From the NCBI RefSeq assembly GCF_027887165.1, contig NC_077233.1, forward strand, positions 228,246,872 to 228,310,871: a DNA stretch of 64,000 nt, read 5' to 3'. This DNA is from Monodelphis domestica. Taxonomy: Eukaryota > Chordata > Mammalia > Didelphimorphia > Didelphidae. Position 1 is the first letter of the stretch. Each line of letters opens with the position of its first letter. Shown here piece after piece: positions 10,588-24,300 of the stretch. The notes beneath the pieces are model-generated. The model made no database searches, was not told the DNA's origin, and saw nothing but the letters and a program-made list of their open reading frames with translations. Both the position numbers and the translations under genes were made by a program.

Positions 10588-10730
10588 GCTCCTTTTCTTT
10601 GGTTTCTGTCTTCAATTAATTTTGTATATCACTGAGAGATTAATCTGATCAAAACTAGGAGTGAAAGTCTGGAAGATAGAGGAGGAGTTGATAAGAAACA
10701 CAGATGCTAACGGCTTGCTGCTTTTGGAAG
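10588..10730 (+). repeat. Unclassified duplicated segment, copy 2
   Basis: Partner of 8505-8710 without the 52-bp insertion. Landmarks: attaatctgatcaaaa, gaagatagaggagga, aagaaacacagatgct, gctgctttt. Confidence 0.5.
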
Positions 10731-10929
10731 CTCTACCTTGTGGCCTGGCATCATCAGATTCTGATTATTCTGCTTTTTAGAGGTCATCCTAGCATGGATC
10801 TAAGTACAAGAGATTGAGAACTGATGTGTAATAACATATTCCCAAATCCTTTTGGAGCATGAATGACTAAACATATTTACTTAATCACAATTCCCATATA
10901 AATAAGTATTCAGTAGGACAAAGAGGCTC

Positions 10930-12085
10930 ACTTATTTTGTGACCCTGAATTTTTATCCTCCAACACCCCTAAATCTCTTTTTCCATCTTCTGCTCCTGTA
11001 CTTGAGCTTTCACCATAAAATAAGCAAGAACCTCCTCCTCCAATCTCCCAAAACTTCAGATTTATCTATGCTGCAGCAACCGCTTTGTTGACCTCCAATT
11101 AAATCTCTGTCTGTCTTTCAGATGTTGCGAATTGGATGTTCAGTAGACATCTTAAACTCTGTGTGTTCAGAGTTTGTTACAAAATGGAACTCATGATCTT
11201 TTCCCTCAAACCTTCCCCTCTTCCTACCTTGTTAATGTAGAGAACAATCCCATCACCTCCCAATTCCTCAGACTCACAACCTAGGAGTTATCCTGGAGCC
11301 ATAACTCTCTCTTACTCTCCAGCTGTTGCTCAGATTTGTTCATTTCCTCTTTGCAACATATCCTTAAAACATAAAAAAAAAAAAAGTTAAATTTCCCTTT
11401 CTTTTGTCTGCCTCGGTCATCCATCTAGTGCACTCATCACCTCAAACCTTAATTACTACCACAGTGTGCTGCTGGCTCTGCCTGCCTCAGATCTGTCCCC
11501 ACTCCAATTCACCCTCCATTCAGCCACTAGTGGGATTTTCCTAAAGTCCAGATCTGATCTTGTCACCCATGTCCCCATACTCAATAAATTCCAATGGCTT
11601 CATGTCATTTTAAGGAGCAAATAAAAAATGTTGTTTGAAATTTAAAGCCCTGCATAACCTAGCCCCTTGCTACCTTTCCTGTCTTTTTGTACACATATTT
11701 TCAATCCAGTGACACTGGTCTCCTGATTGTTCCATGAACAAGACATCCATATCTTAGCTATAGGCATTCTCTCTGGCTGTCCCTCATGCCTAGAATGTTC
11801 TCCTCTGCTCTGTCCTATTCTGACTGACTTCCCTGGTTTCCTTCAAGTCCCAATTAAAATCCCTATAGGAAGCCTTCTCCAGCCTCTCTTAATTCCAGTG
11901 CTTTCCTTCTTGTAATTAACTCCCCTTCTTCCTGTATGTAGTTTGCTTTGTATAGATTTGTTTGCATGTTGTCTTTTTTAAAATTTTAAGCTCCCTGGAT
12001 TCAGGGACTGTCTTTTGTCTCTTTTTGTATCTCCAACACTTAGCACAGTGCCTGGTACCTAGCTGATGCTTAGTCAATGTTTAGA
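10930..12085 (+). mobile_element. L2 LINE fragment with 3' end
   Basis: A long L2 stretch: agacatcttaaactctgtgt, actcacaacctaggagttat, gcctgcctcagatctgtccc, agccctgcataacctagccc, tccttcaagtcccaatta, then the 3' UTR ggattcagggactgtctttt, acttagcacagtgcctggta. Coding frames are interrupted, and no intact ORF2 remains. Confidence 0.85.
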
Positions 12086-12283
12086 GTGGAACAGAGTTGT
12101 GAGCTAAAGTAAGGGGTCAAATTCATCATAGGCTGGCTTGTGAACCAGACCCTGAAGGGTAGCAAGAGAGGTGGCAGGGGTGGTGGCAGAATGTTAAAAT
12201 CTGTGAAGGAGCTAAGGTTCAACCTAGTGATTACTCTGGCAAATCTAAGCAGTGGTAGAGTGGAAGGAGTACTGACTCTAGAG

Positions 12284-12501
12284 CATTATTGGTGAACCTT
12301 TTAAAGATTGTGCCCAAACTGCACCCTCAAGCTGCCTATGAGCTCTACTCCTCCCCCCATTACCCCAGATACTAGAGGAGGGAAGTCCTGGCTTTAGGTG
12401 GTTGGGTGGGAGATACAAAAAATGTCCTCAGGCGAGGTGATGAAGGGGAATGGGGTAGCCCCCCACCTGCTCGATGGTGTGCCAGGTCTTCACCAACAGG
12501 G
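12284..12501 (+). mobile_element. Non-autonomous hAT DNA transposon with 8-bp TSD
   Basis: Flanked by the 8-bp duplication CTCTAGAG (12276-12283 and 12502-12509), the size typical of hAT. Terminal inverted repeats share TTGGTGAA near each end (cattattggtgaacc; cttcaccaacaggg). At 218 bp it is too small for a transposase, so a MITE-like copy of a family I recall from opossum (ends near CAGTGTTGGCGAACC). Confidence 0.85.
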
Positions 12502-12583
12502 CTCTAGAGTATGAGGACCCAGGTACCAATCCCACCTCTGCTTTGTATTGCCTCGGTGATCTTGAGCAAGTTATTCAACTGTC

Positions 12584-12813
12584 GTGGGCAGTTAGGGATA
12601 GATTGCTAGGCTTTGAGTCAGGAAGATCTGAGTTCAAATTTAACCTCAGGCACGCCCTGGTATACAACCCTGAGCAAGTCACTTAACCCTCTTTGCCTCA
12701 ATTTCCTTTTCTGTAAAGTGAATTGGAGAAGGAAATGGTAAACCATTCTAGTATCTGCCAGGAAAACTCCAAAAAGGAGTCAGGAAGAATTTCACATGAC
12801 TGAAACGACTAAA
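12584..12813 (+). repeat. Marsupial SINE with long tail module
   Basis: Flanked by the 8-bp duplication caactgtc (12576-12583 and 12814-12821). Contains gagtcaggaagatctgagtt, caagtcacttaaccctcttt, gagaaggaaatggtaaacca and a catgactgaaacgactaaac end, the second SINE type in this window. Confidence 0.85.
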
Positions 12814-13009
12814 CAACTGTCTCAGCTTCCTCATCTGTAAAATAAGAGAAGTGGCCTCTTAAGTTCCTTCTAGCTCTAGATCTATGGTCCTATGACTACC
12901 TGGGATGTAAGATCCAGAGTATAAGGACTTCAGTTTTCACATCTGTAAAATGGAGTGGGAAGATAAGAGGAGGGATTGAATTCCAAGACCTCTAAGATCC
13001 CTGGAAGAG

Positions 13010-13360
13010 CTGGGAATCTAAGATCCTATGTAGCCCCGCCTCCTGGGGTGGAGGGGGCGGGAGAGGGAGGAGAAGAGTTGTCATTTGTCAGGGAAATAGA
13101 AACTACACACAAGAAGGGCAGAAAAAGGGCAGCAGCAGTTACAGAGATAGACAAGACGTGGGGAGGCTGTTTCCGGGCCATCCACAACTTCTTCCGGAGT
13201 CGCTGTCGAAGTAAAACGGAAGTGTCCCGGCGGAGGAACCTGGGTTTAGAAAGAGAAGGTAGAGGAGAGAAGAGTTCGGGTCTTCCTACAAGTCTTGGGC
13301 TTCCCTGAGGACGCTGGGGGGTCGGGGGCTCTGGCCCTCCCCCGCTGCGGAAGCCCGGGG
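13010..13360 (+). promoter_or_regulatory. CCZ1: CCZ1 promoter and 5' UTR, GC-rich and TATA-less
   Basis: GC-rich, CpG-bearing sequence leads into the start codon at 13361, in contrast to the AT-rich surroundings. ETS/GABP-type cores appear in both orientations: CTTCCGG at 13191-13197 and CGGAAGTG at 13217-13224, with another TTCCGGG at 13171-13177. I see no TATA box. This is the usual design of a housekeeping promoter. The transcription start is not fixed by the sequence; 13150-13300 is likely. The reading frame stays open upstream of the ATG, but there is no upstream in-frame ATG close by. Confidence 0.65.
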
Positions 13361-16300
13361 ATGGCGACGGCAGGGACGGCTCAGGAGAAACAGTTCCCCC
13401 CGGCGCTGCTGAGTTTCTTCATTTACAATCCCCGCTTCGGCCCCCGGGAAGGAGAGGTAGTGGGGGTGGGAGGGGATGGGGGTGGGGCTAGAGGAGTTGG
13501 CATCCATCTGTCAGTCTTTCTTGTCAGTCTGCTGATGGTGGAGGTGGGAATTGCTGCTCCGGGGGGTGAAGGCCGGGGGGGGGGGGGGGGGGGGGGGAGG
13601 GGGGCGGGGAATCCACCAGCGTAGCTGCGGATGTGAATGAAAGGGGGACCGGCTAGTTCTGAGAGATGCGTTTGGAGGGACAGATCTGATGGAACCCTAG
13701 GGGTGCGAGGCGAGCTATGGCAAGGGATCCTTAACCTGGGATTCCTTTCCCCACGGAATCCACATGTGAGGGGGTCATAAACTTGGAGGGGTGTGGGGAA
13801 TAACATCTTTATTTTCCCTAACATCTAATTGAAACTTATTTTAAAATATTCTTTTGAAGTAGCGTCACTAGATTGCTACAGGGCTTCATGACAAAAAAGG
13901 TTAAGAACCTCTGGGTTAGAGAGATGTGTGAACCTCTCTGGCTTGGCAGAGGGAGCATGTGACCGCTGTTGGGAACAAAAACATTTCCCCTTCTCTTTCT
14001 CCACTTCCTCCTCCTCTTCTTCCCTCTCCTCCCTCCTCTTCCCTTTTCTCCCTCCTTCCCACCCCTCTTACCCCCTCTTGCCTTCTGCTATTTCCTCCTA
14101 CAAACACAAGAAAAACCTTAACCTGACTTTGTAGTACAGGTCTCTTTGAGCTGGAAATCTATTTTATCTCCCTCCTCCCTCCCACCCTCACCCCCATCCC
14201 TCACCAGCTCCTTACACTTGTGGAGATTTTTTTGGATTGACTTATTGAAAGGATCTGTTTTTTATGTCAAATCTCCTTGCTTTTGGGGGCAATTAAGATG
14301 TATGGGAGATTTATGCCTAACATGAGATTATTGGCCATGGGACCATGGTGGTACTGATTTTTTTTTAGTTACAATCCTGGAATCTACAAGTTTTTTCAAA
14401 CCTTTATTTACAGATTTTTTTTAAGTAACTTTTTTTTTTAGAGTTATTGCTCTCTGTTGTGGGTAGTCAATCTCTAACTTTTTAGTGTCTTATCAGTCTT
14501 TAATGCTAATGAACCTACTGCCTCTTATTTGTTTCTGCTACTACTACTTCTTTAGGAAAGTAGATGGTATAAAACTGGTGTAAGGATACCTAATGGACCA
14601 GTGGTTTCACTGATTTTAGAAACTCCCTCCACCAAATTAAGTGGACACCTTCCCTGCAACTTTGAAGTTGGCACCTGGACCACTGAGGGGTTCAAATGAT
14701 TCTTGCAGGGTCACATAGATAGTATATGTTAGGTATATTTGAACCCACTCCTTCCTGATTTTGAGCCTCTTAAAAGTGAAATAAAGATAACAAAAATTCA
14801 GAATTGGTGATTTCGTAATAGATTTTGTGTTCCTTTTTTTCTGATAAGAGAAGTATAAATTCAATATAGGCTTGTGCTACTACTAACTTATGTTAGTATG
14901 TGTATGCATGTGTTGAGAGAAGGATTATTGGTAATGTTGCTTGTGGCTTTGTTTTTCATTTAAAGTAGTTGATATTCAGCTTCACTTTTTCAGAATCAAA
15001 CATTTTTTCTGTAGATGAGATCTGTCTGTTTTTTAGGAAGAAAAGAAGATTCTGTTTTATCATCCAAATGAAGTGGAAAAGAATGAAAAAATTAGAAATG
15101 TTGGATTATGTGAGGCTATTGTACAGTTTACAAGGTAATTCTTTCTTTGTAAATATCCCATTTCACAGCTCACCAAATTCTTAAAACTGTCTTAGAGAAT
15201 TGTCCTAAATTTTTTTATTCCTTTTAGGACCTTTAGTCCATCAAAACCTGCAAAATCCTTACACACACAGAAGAATAGACAGTTCTTCAATGAACCAGAA
15301 GAAAATTTCTGGATGGTCATGGTACTTAATACACAATGTATATCTTTCTCTAATATATTTATGGTATATTTAAAATTTGAAGCATATTCCACTTAATGTT
15401 GATGATTGATTCTGTAAAAGCATGATATTAGGTGGACACAAATTTACCAGCATCATCTTATTCTGTGAGAACAATGTCATGTTAAAAATGGGCTATCAGT
15501 CAAATAACCTTATCATGGTGGGATTTGTATATAATGTATTGATAATGTTATTGGGATACAAATATTCAGTGCAACCTTATTTGGATTATGCCTATAGATA
15601 ACATTTATAGAGTAAAGTATTATAGAAATCTGGTGGTTGTGATACTATCAAATTAACAATAAGTTTGAATATGACTTTAAAGTATTAAACAAATTTCTAA
15701 TCAATGTATGTATGTCTTTATCTATTTTGATAAATCCTAACGGGTTTGGGTATAGCAATATGTTTAACAAATAAAAAAAAGTTACAGGAATTATACTAGA
15801 AATAAAACAAGCAACCTATGCATTACATAATTTAATTTTTTCCAAATTATGTAGGTTGTTCGGAATCCCATGATTGAGAAACACAGTAAAGATGGAAAAC
15901 CAATTGTTGAATACCAAGAGGAAGAATTATTGGTAATTGTGACTTTTAAATTCATTAAATATAAAAATATGTACTCAGTTGCAAAGATAATTAAGTCAGA
16001 AATTTAAACTAGGTCGTTCTAACATCAACTTCTCAGTGCAAGTTGAGACTTCTAATAATACGCATAATAATAGTTTATCGTTACATAGTATCTTATAGTT
16101 ATAAAGCACATTATCTATATTTTATCATTTGATCCTCACAGCAACCCTAGGAGATAGGTAATATAAGTAGTAGGATAGGGTAGCATCCAAACTTGTGATT
16201 TTACTGGTATAGAGAGGTCCCAGGTGAGAAAATTCCTTCTACCAATGCAGATAGACTTTTCTATAATTTATATTATTAGACAGTTGCTTAGAGTACCAAG

Positions 16301-19300
16301 AGATTAAGTGACTTGTCTAAGGTAACTCAGCCTGGGGATTTGACAAGTCTTTCTAGTTTCCAGGCCAACTCTTTATCTACTTTTCATCACTATCTTTTGC
16401 TGTAAGTAGTAAAGTAGTATCCCTTATTTACAGATAGGGAAACTAAGGCTTGGAGGAATTGTGACTGGCTAAAGACAAGATAGCTAGTAATTAATTTGAT
16501 CTAGTATTTGTATTTAAATCCTCTGACCCCAAGTTCAGTTTTCCTTTCATTACTAATTAAAAGCAATATTTTTTTTCATTGTCCCTGATAATATTTTTAA
16601 GTGTTGAACACAACTCCTTGTTTGTAATAGGCACTTAAAATTGTTAAATTGAATGAATATTTCATAAACTGCTTTCGTATGCAAAGATACCTAGAACCAT
16701 AATGTTTGAAGGTAGCCTACAAGGTCATTAATCTGTGAATTTGAAAGAAAATATCTTTTACTTTCCATAATTAATTACCATGGAACCAAGTTTGCTTATT
16801 TATTTACTTATTTTTTAACCCTTACTTTCTGTCTTAATAGCAACTCTAAGATAGAGGGACATGGGTTCGGCAAACAGAGTTAAATGACTTGCCCAAGGTC
16901 ACACAGCTATAAAATGTCTGAGGTCAGATTTGAACCCAGGAACTCCTGATCCCAGGCTTGGTGCTCTATACCACTGTGCAATTTAGCTGCTTCTTTGGGA
17001 CCAAGTTTATAAGAATCTAAATGTTAGACAAAATAAGTCAGTGTGAGAGGGTATGTTTTTCTTGTGTTATCATCTTGAGATTTAGTCTGCATTTTTTTTT
17101 ATTATAGGACAAAGTGTACAGCTCTGTACTACAGCAGTGCTATAGCATGTACAAGGTAAGTTTAATCATGTTTTAGAAAGTAATTGCCCCCTTTTATAGC
17201 AATAATGGCTAATAGCTTTTCTATAGCATTTTTACGATTTGCAAACTATTTTACATGTTATATCTTTTGATCTTTACAACAACCTTAGGAGGTAGGTGCT
17301 ATTATTAGCCCCATTTTACAGACGAGGAAACTGACTGAGAATGGTTAAGTGACTTGCCCAGGGTCATACAACTAGTGAGTGAGGCAGCATTGAAAATCAG
17401 GTCTTACTCATTCTAAATCCAGGGTTCTTTGCAGTATATCACTTAGCTTCCTTAACAAGAATAGAGTTTGGAAGTCAGGAGTTTTTTGTGTATATTTCTC
17501 TGAGAAAGGAAAGAATTTATTTCTGAGAATTATCACTACAGTTTTTGTTTTCATAGTAAGATTAGAATAGTCTTAGTTATGAAGTGATATCGATAGATAT
17601 GATTAATAGCTATTTGCATAAACTTAGAAATTTAGAATAGCTTCGTTGCTTGAGAGTAAATTTTTTTTTTAACCCTTACCTTCTGTCTTGGAATCAATAT
17701 GGTGTATTGGTTCCAAGGCAGAAGAGTGGTAAGGGCTAAGCAATGAGGGTTAAGTGACTTGCCCAGGGTCACACAACTGGGAAGTGTCTGAGGTCATATT
17801 TGAAACCAGGACCTCCCATCTCTAGGCCTGGCTCTCAATCCACTGAGCCACCCAGCTCCCCCCTTAAGAGTAAATTTTTAAAGTTCAAAAAAGGCAACAA
17901 CCACAGTCTTTTGGTTAACTTGATTTGTAATTCAGTCTTTCTCTTTTAATTAAAAAGGGTAGCAGAATGAGTCTTAACAATAACAAGGTTGTTATAGGAC
18001 AGTGAAAGGTCTTAAAATTTTAAAAACTGATATATTTCTGTCTTTTAAACCATTAGCTTTTTAATGGTACATTTCTGAAAGCCATGGAAGATGGAGGTGT
18101 CAAGGTTTTAAAAGAAAGATTAGAAAAATTTTTTCACCGGGTAAGTTTTATGGCTTTTGTTTATACTTTTTTTCCAATAAAGTTTTGATATTTAGATCAC
18201 TTTTTGTCTTAAAAACATAAAACTTAAATGTCCAGATAATCAAATGTGATAGCACAGATCAGATAAGAAATTCTTTAGGTCTAATTTGATACTGTTTTCA
18301 TATGTCAGAGAATCATGCAAATTAGTCATGGGAGATCAGATCTCTGGGAATCATCCAGGTCTAACCTAATCCACCTGCATTCAAACACAAGATGGCCAAT
18401 GTCTTAACCCATTGAAAATTCTTCAAGTTGTTGTATTTTGATTTTTTAAATGTATTTATCCTATTTAGTAAACAGATCTTTGCTGAAAGTGGGAACTTAG
18501 AACTAAACATTTATGATATCTTGCCAAGAGATATAAGTATCATATTCATCTATATGTCTTGCATACATATTCATCCTCTTTTGAAATTCAGTTTGATTGT
18601 TTTCAAGTGTTTGCTCTCAGTTATTTTCTTCTCCAAAACCGTTTTTGATATGTTTTGAAAGGGTTCCTTTTGTTTTTGCTTATTACATGACATACTTTCC
18701 ATAATCCACAATTATGAAGATTAACTCTAAAAATGCCCTCGGGCTTTGTCCTAATTCTCATTTTCTTATTGCTAATCCACATACTATCCTCTTTTAACCT
18801 AATCTAATCTGCTATAGTATATAATGAATCCTTTTAGCTGTCCAAAGAAATGGAATGCTGATCTCTAAAAAAAGACTCCACTTTGAGGAAGCACTAACTT
18901 AAGGAATTTAGTACTTTGAAAGAAAACAACAAAACACTAAATCTGTCTGAGTAAAATGTGAATATTAGCACATGTTATTAGTTCATCACATGCATGGTAA
19001 GATGTACGTTGTAAAGTCTGATCCACACTCCATGTAGTAACCTGAAGTCACTGACTCACTGGGAAATTTTGGGATTAAAAAACTTTTATGTCATTATTTA
19101 TATATCAAGATATTGCTCTAAATCTTAATGTAGCTCCTCTGCTTTGCCTATAACACTTTATTTTGTTCTAGTAGCACCAAAAACTTATCCTTAAACAAAC
19201 ATGAATATAATGAATATTCAAAAACTTTTTGTTTTGGTAGTTTTGCTATTGTTGGAAATTTCGTTTAATATTAATAAGCATTTTTTTTTTGCTTTATATT

Positions 19301-21276
19301 TTCCCCATAGTATTTGCAAACCCTGCATCTACAATCATGTGACCTACTTGACATTTTTGGTGGAATCAGCTTTTTCCCATTGGATAAAATGACTTACTTG
19401 AAAATCCAGTCCTTTATAAATAAGATGGAAGAAAGCTTGAATATAGTTAAATACACTGCCTTTCTCTATAATGATCAACTCATCTGGTAGGTATTCTCTA
19501 AGTCTTGGAACTTAAAAAAGTCAGATGTGTTTCTTATATACACACAAAATTTTGGAATTTTTTTTCCTCTTTCCTTTTGGTGGATTATTTTAGTTGAGGC
19601 ACATTTAAGATTAAGATAAATTGCTGTCATTTATTTATTTTGTATCAGTTTTTAGCTCCTTCCTCTTTCTTTTAAGTCTATACTATGTACCCATGATTGG
19701 TTTTGCTTTTACTACTTTGATACTAATTTATTCCTGTATAGGCTTTCCCTTTCACTCTCATTCTTGTTTGCATGTCCTACCCCATATTCCTTGGATTTAC
19801 TTGTTTGTGATTTCTCTTATATAAAATTATTTTTTTCTTATCTATAGAATCATTGCTTTAGGGCTAAAAGAGATCTTGGAGTCATTCTAGTTCAGTTCCC
19901 CCATTTTACACCAGAGGAAATTGAGGGCCAGGGAGAGAAAGTGATTTGCCCAAAGACACCTGGGTAGTCAGTGTCAAAGATTGGCTTCCAATCTAGGGCC
20001 TCTAATTGGAAATCAGAGGCTATTGTTTTTGCATTTTGCCAAACCTCTTGAAACTCTCTAATCTTACCCAATTAAGCATGTAATTTAGAATCTTTTCCCA
20101 CCATCATTCCAACTTTAAACAAATTGTCTAGAAGTACCATTGTCTAAAAAGTTTTCCTTTATTTTGTTGTCCTCGTTATTTTTATTTACTTGTAATCTGT
20201 TCTAGATTTTTTTCTCCATTTCATTCATTATATACTCTTTATTTCTTTTAACCCTCTTTCATGAGGGTAGTTTTTATAACACCAAATGCATATTTCTTGC
20301 ATTAGTCCATTTTAATATTGTCACATTTGTTGATGTTACTCCTTCCTGCCTTCTTTCTGCTATGGCTTACACTTAAAAACATCATTTCACCAAAAAAATG
20401 ATGTCAAATGTAAACATGATAAGCAAAGGGAAACACTCTTTCCCCAAGTTATAAGGGTCCCAAGTCACAAAAGCCCTCTTACCTCACCCTCTATTCCTAA
20501 TACCACATCATCCTATCTCTTGTTCTTTATCCTGCTTTATCCTGGGTGCAGATCATTCATGGGAATTCTTATATTCCTTCTCATGGAGTGGGATGCAGTT
20601 CTGCCAGAAATACAACCAACTTCCTTCTGTCTTTTTTCATTTCCACATGAGTGCAAATTTATACCACTCTGTTACCCTTCTCCCAAAAGATATTTACTTT
20701 ACTTATAGAAGAGGGAGGTCAATGTATTTCACATTCTTTAAGTTCTCTGTAAATCTTTAGGGCATTAGGCCCTCTTTATCCCATTTTATCCCAATGATGA
20801 TCACTCATTGGTTTACCCCTTGGTTCAATTTTTCTCTCTTTTTTAAAAAAGTTATTGAACTTCTAAAAATGAGAAAATTGTTTAGTCTTTTCTTAGTAAT
20901 TGTATTTATTTGCCTTTCTTGTTTTTTGGCATTTTTTTAAGTCAAATAATCTATTCCTCTGGTATTTTTGTTTTGTTTTTGCAGCTTGATTCATATTTCT
21001 CTTTTGTTAAAAATCCATCTTGTTTCAGTAATGATTAGCCTTAGCTTTTTGAGATAATATTATTTTGAATTGTTTCTTGACCATTACTTATTGGAATGGC
21101 CTGTTCCATTCTTCCAGTTTTTCATGACTGAAAAGTTATCCTGGATAATTGGAACTGGTTTTCCTACATATTTAAAGGGCTTTTTTTCTGTTTTCTTGCA
21201 AAATTTGTTGTTGAGTTTGTGAAATTTAACTTCATGCTTTGACATTTTAATCATGGGTGGGGTTTTTTCTGGTGGT

Positions 21277-21324
<48 letters not shown>

Positions 21325-24300
21325 TCATCAGAGTTTTATTTCTTACTCAAATGTGCTACACGGCTTTCTTATATTTTCTGCAGTGTGGTATATTCAGGAT
21401 TTTTAATTGGCCTGTTGTTTTGGGAGACTTATAAACCTTAAGTCATCCCTGTGCATCCTGACTTCAGGTTCAGTCTCTTAGGTTTGTATGGGATTTTATG
21501 TACATTTTAAACATCTTGTCTTTTCTTGTATTTTTTCCCCTACCAAAATTTTCTATTTTAGTATATTTTTGTTCCAAATCTGTTATTTTCTCTTTCAGAA
21601 TATCTATTTCTTTGGAGAAAATGACTTCTAAATGTCTTTGTAATCAGTTTTTGATATTGTAATTCTGTTTGGAGTTCTGAACTTACCTACTTCTTAATAT
21701 CTTTTTTTAACTGTTTACTTCTTTTCTGAAATATTATAGAGTTGATCTTACTCATATGATCTAGAAAAGTAAATGTTAACAAAAAAAATGGGGGGAAAGA
21801 GAGGCAGCTAGATGGTGTACAGTGAATAGAGAACCAAGCCTGGAGATGAGAATTCCTGAGCTGTGTAACTCTAGGCAAGTCACTTTATCCCAGTTGCCTA
21901 GCCCTTACCACTCTTCTGCCTTGGAAGCAGTACTTAATATTAGTTCTAAGACAGAAATTAAGGGTTTAAAAAGGGGGGAAAAAAAGAGCAGCTACTGAAG
22001 CTTAAGAGGCAGGAACCTGAGAGAAAGCATGGAGGTGGGAGATTAACTGTCATGTGTGATAATACATCAAGTAGGATCAGTCCCCCAAAACTTAAATCCA
22101 TGCTCTGGCTCAGACACTATCTTCTCTATGAAGCTTTTCCTAATTCCTCCTAGCTATTAATTTACTTCCATAGAAAATTACTTTGTATTTATTTTCCTTA
22201 TATCAATCATCAAAAGGAACTTTAAAAGTTTTTTAGGTGCTGGAGATAGAAATTTTAAAAATGAAACAATTATATGTATACATACTGTCAATCCTGGTAG
22301 AATGTGAATTCCCCAAGGTCAGGAACTATTTTATTTTTTATATGAATTCCTAGTTTCTAAGGTAGTGTTTGGTACATGGTAAGCACTTAATGATTACTTT
22401 TCCATTCCATTATGTGTTGTTTAATGCTATTAATTATGGGATTGTTGAATAGTTATATGTTTAGTTAGCTTTATCAAGGTAGCTGTATAATCTTAACACA
22501 TAGATGGGAAACCCCCTTGTCTTTTTTTTTTAACCCATTTTGTACATTACTGTTCCTTAAGTTGGCCCCCCCCCCCAAAGATAGTATTTATGTGTAAAAT
22601 GGTATTTGATTTTTTTTTCTGAAGAGAGTTTTGTTTGTTTTTTAAATTTTATTTAGTCAATTTAGAGCATTATTCCTTGGTTACAAGAATCATATTCTTT
22701 CCCTCCTTCCCCTCCCCCAGCCCTTCCCTTAGCCTATGTGCAATTCCACTGGGTTTTACATGTATCCTTGATCAAAACCTATTTCCATGTTGTTGATGTT
22801 TGCACTAGGATGTTTATTTAGAGTCTAGATCCTCAACCATATCCCCTCGACCCATGTATTCAAGCAGTTGTTTCTACTCCCACAGTGTTTCCTCTGAATG
22901 TGGATAGTGGTTTTTCTCATAGATCCCTCCGGGTCCTGGATCACTGCATTGCCACTAATAGAGACATCCATTACATTTGATTGTACCACAGTGTATCAGT
23001 CTCTGTGTACAATGTTCTCCTGGTTCTGCTCCTTTCGCTCTGCATCACTTCCTGGAGGTTGTTCCAGTCCCCATTGAATTCCTCTACTTTATTATTCCTT
23101 TGAGCACAATAGTATTCCATCACCATCAGATACCACAATTTGTTCAGCCATTCCCCAATAGAAGGGCATCCCCTCATTTCCATTTTTTTGCCACCACAAA
23201 GAGCACAGCTATGAATATTCTTGTACATGTTTTTTTTCCTTATTATCTCTAAACTGTTTGGCATATGTCATTTATCAGAATTTGAAACTTTAAAATATTC
23301 TAAAATGCCTTGTACATTTTTTAACATTGCTTGTTCCAGAAATTAAACAAATTGCATAGTCTTGTTAAGAACATCTCATGGCAAAGAAAATATTAAACTG
23401 GGAGAAATCAGTCATGATACAACTGATAGCTTATTCACTGATAAAGTGTTTTAGGGGGAAAATATTTCTGTTATCTTTAAGTAACTTAGCAAATATTACA
23501 ACAAGTTTGCATCTCTAAAGAATAAAGACCTGTGATGGGAAGTGTTTCAACTGTTAACTCTTCTTTAGTTGCACTTGATTTTGGATGGGACTTTTTTAAG
23601 TACTTTTTTTTTGGTCAATCAAATAGTATTTATCACCATAGAAAAGGTGAAGAAATTAATACAGTATTTCATTAAAAGCTGCATGGAATGCCAGTTAAAC
23701 AAGAAAAAAAATTATTAACCCATATACTTCCTGATATTTGAGTAATTCACATTTCACTTTAATATGCATGTAATTTTAAGTTTTTTAAGTGAGTGGATGA
23801 TTTTTTGTTATATGTATGATAAAAAATGAGCTGGATACTGTTGTACATGAACCACTGATAAGAGGCAGAATTATTTTAGCCTTTCAGTATAGAGTTTGCA
23901 CTCAGGTTGTTGTTGTTGTTGTTTTAATTGGTACTCAAGACTGGCATTTGATCTTGAAGACAATCCCAAAAGGGAGAGTCAGCATTTAAAAAAAAAATAA
24001 ATTGAGTAATCTGATAGCTTCACAAATACTCAATTTTCTGTCCTTGAATTTCTAATTTTTATTCAAATATACAATGTTGACATTTTTAAGATCTAGAAAC
24101 CATTTCCTACTTCATATTCTGTTGTGTGGTTTAACAGAAAATTTCCTAGTCCTCTAATTCTACTACTATTCTACTTGTCATTTTTTATTCTTTTTTGATG
24201 CCTGTTGGTAGACACTATAAGAGAATCACCTATGTTTTCATTTCTTTTTTCATCTTAAAATCAAACCAGGTAGTTATTTTCCATCTTCTTGGATTAATTT

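Larger units (their letters stand above)
12250..12895 (+). repeat. MIR-type SINE split by a hAT element and a SINE
   Basis: MIR pieces at about 12250-12283, 12510-12583 and 12822-12895 (gcagtggtagagtggaagg; gaggacccaggtaccaatcc; tcagcttcctcatctgtaaa) read in order once the two insertions are set aside. Each insertion has its own target duplication. Confidence 0.8.

Noticed and set aside
1-13000. Oncomodulin (OCM) exons expected upstream of CCZ1 by human synteny
   Set aside because: No EF-hand-coding stretch was seen on either strand; the interval is repeats and unassigned DNA. A short diverged exon could be missed by eye.
13423-13824. 133-codon Pro-rich - strand frame over CCZ1 exon 1 and intron 1
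   Set aside because: Antisense shadow of the GC- and G-rich promoter region; no family resemblance.
19201-19392. 63-codon frame overlapping CCZ1 exon 7
   Set aside because: Out-of-frame shadow of exon 7 and its upstream intron; the spliced CCZ1 frame is the real one.
22977-23252. 91-codon + strand frame
   Set aside because: Reverse strand of the L1 ORF2 C-terminus; the real reading is the - strand L1 frame.
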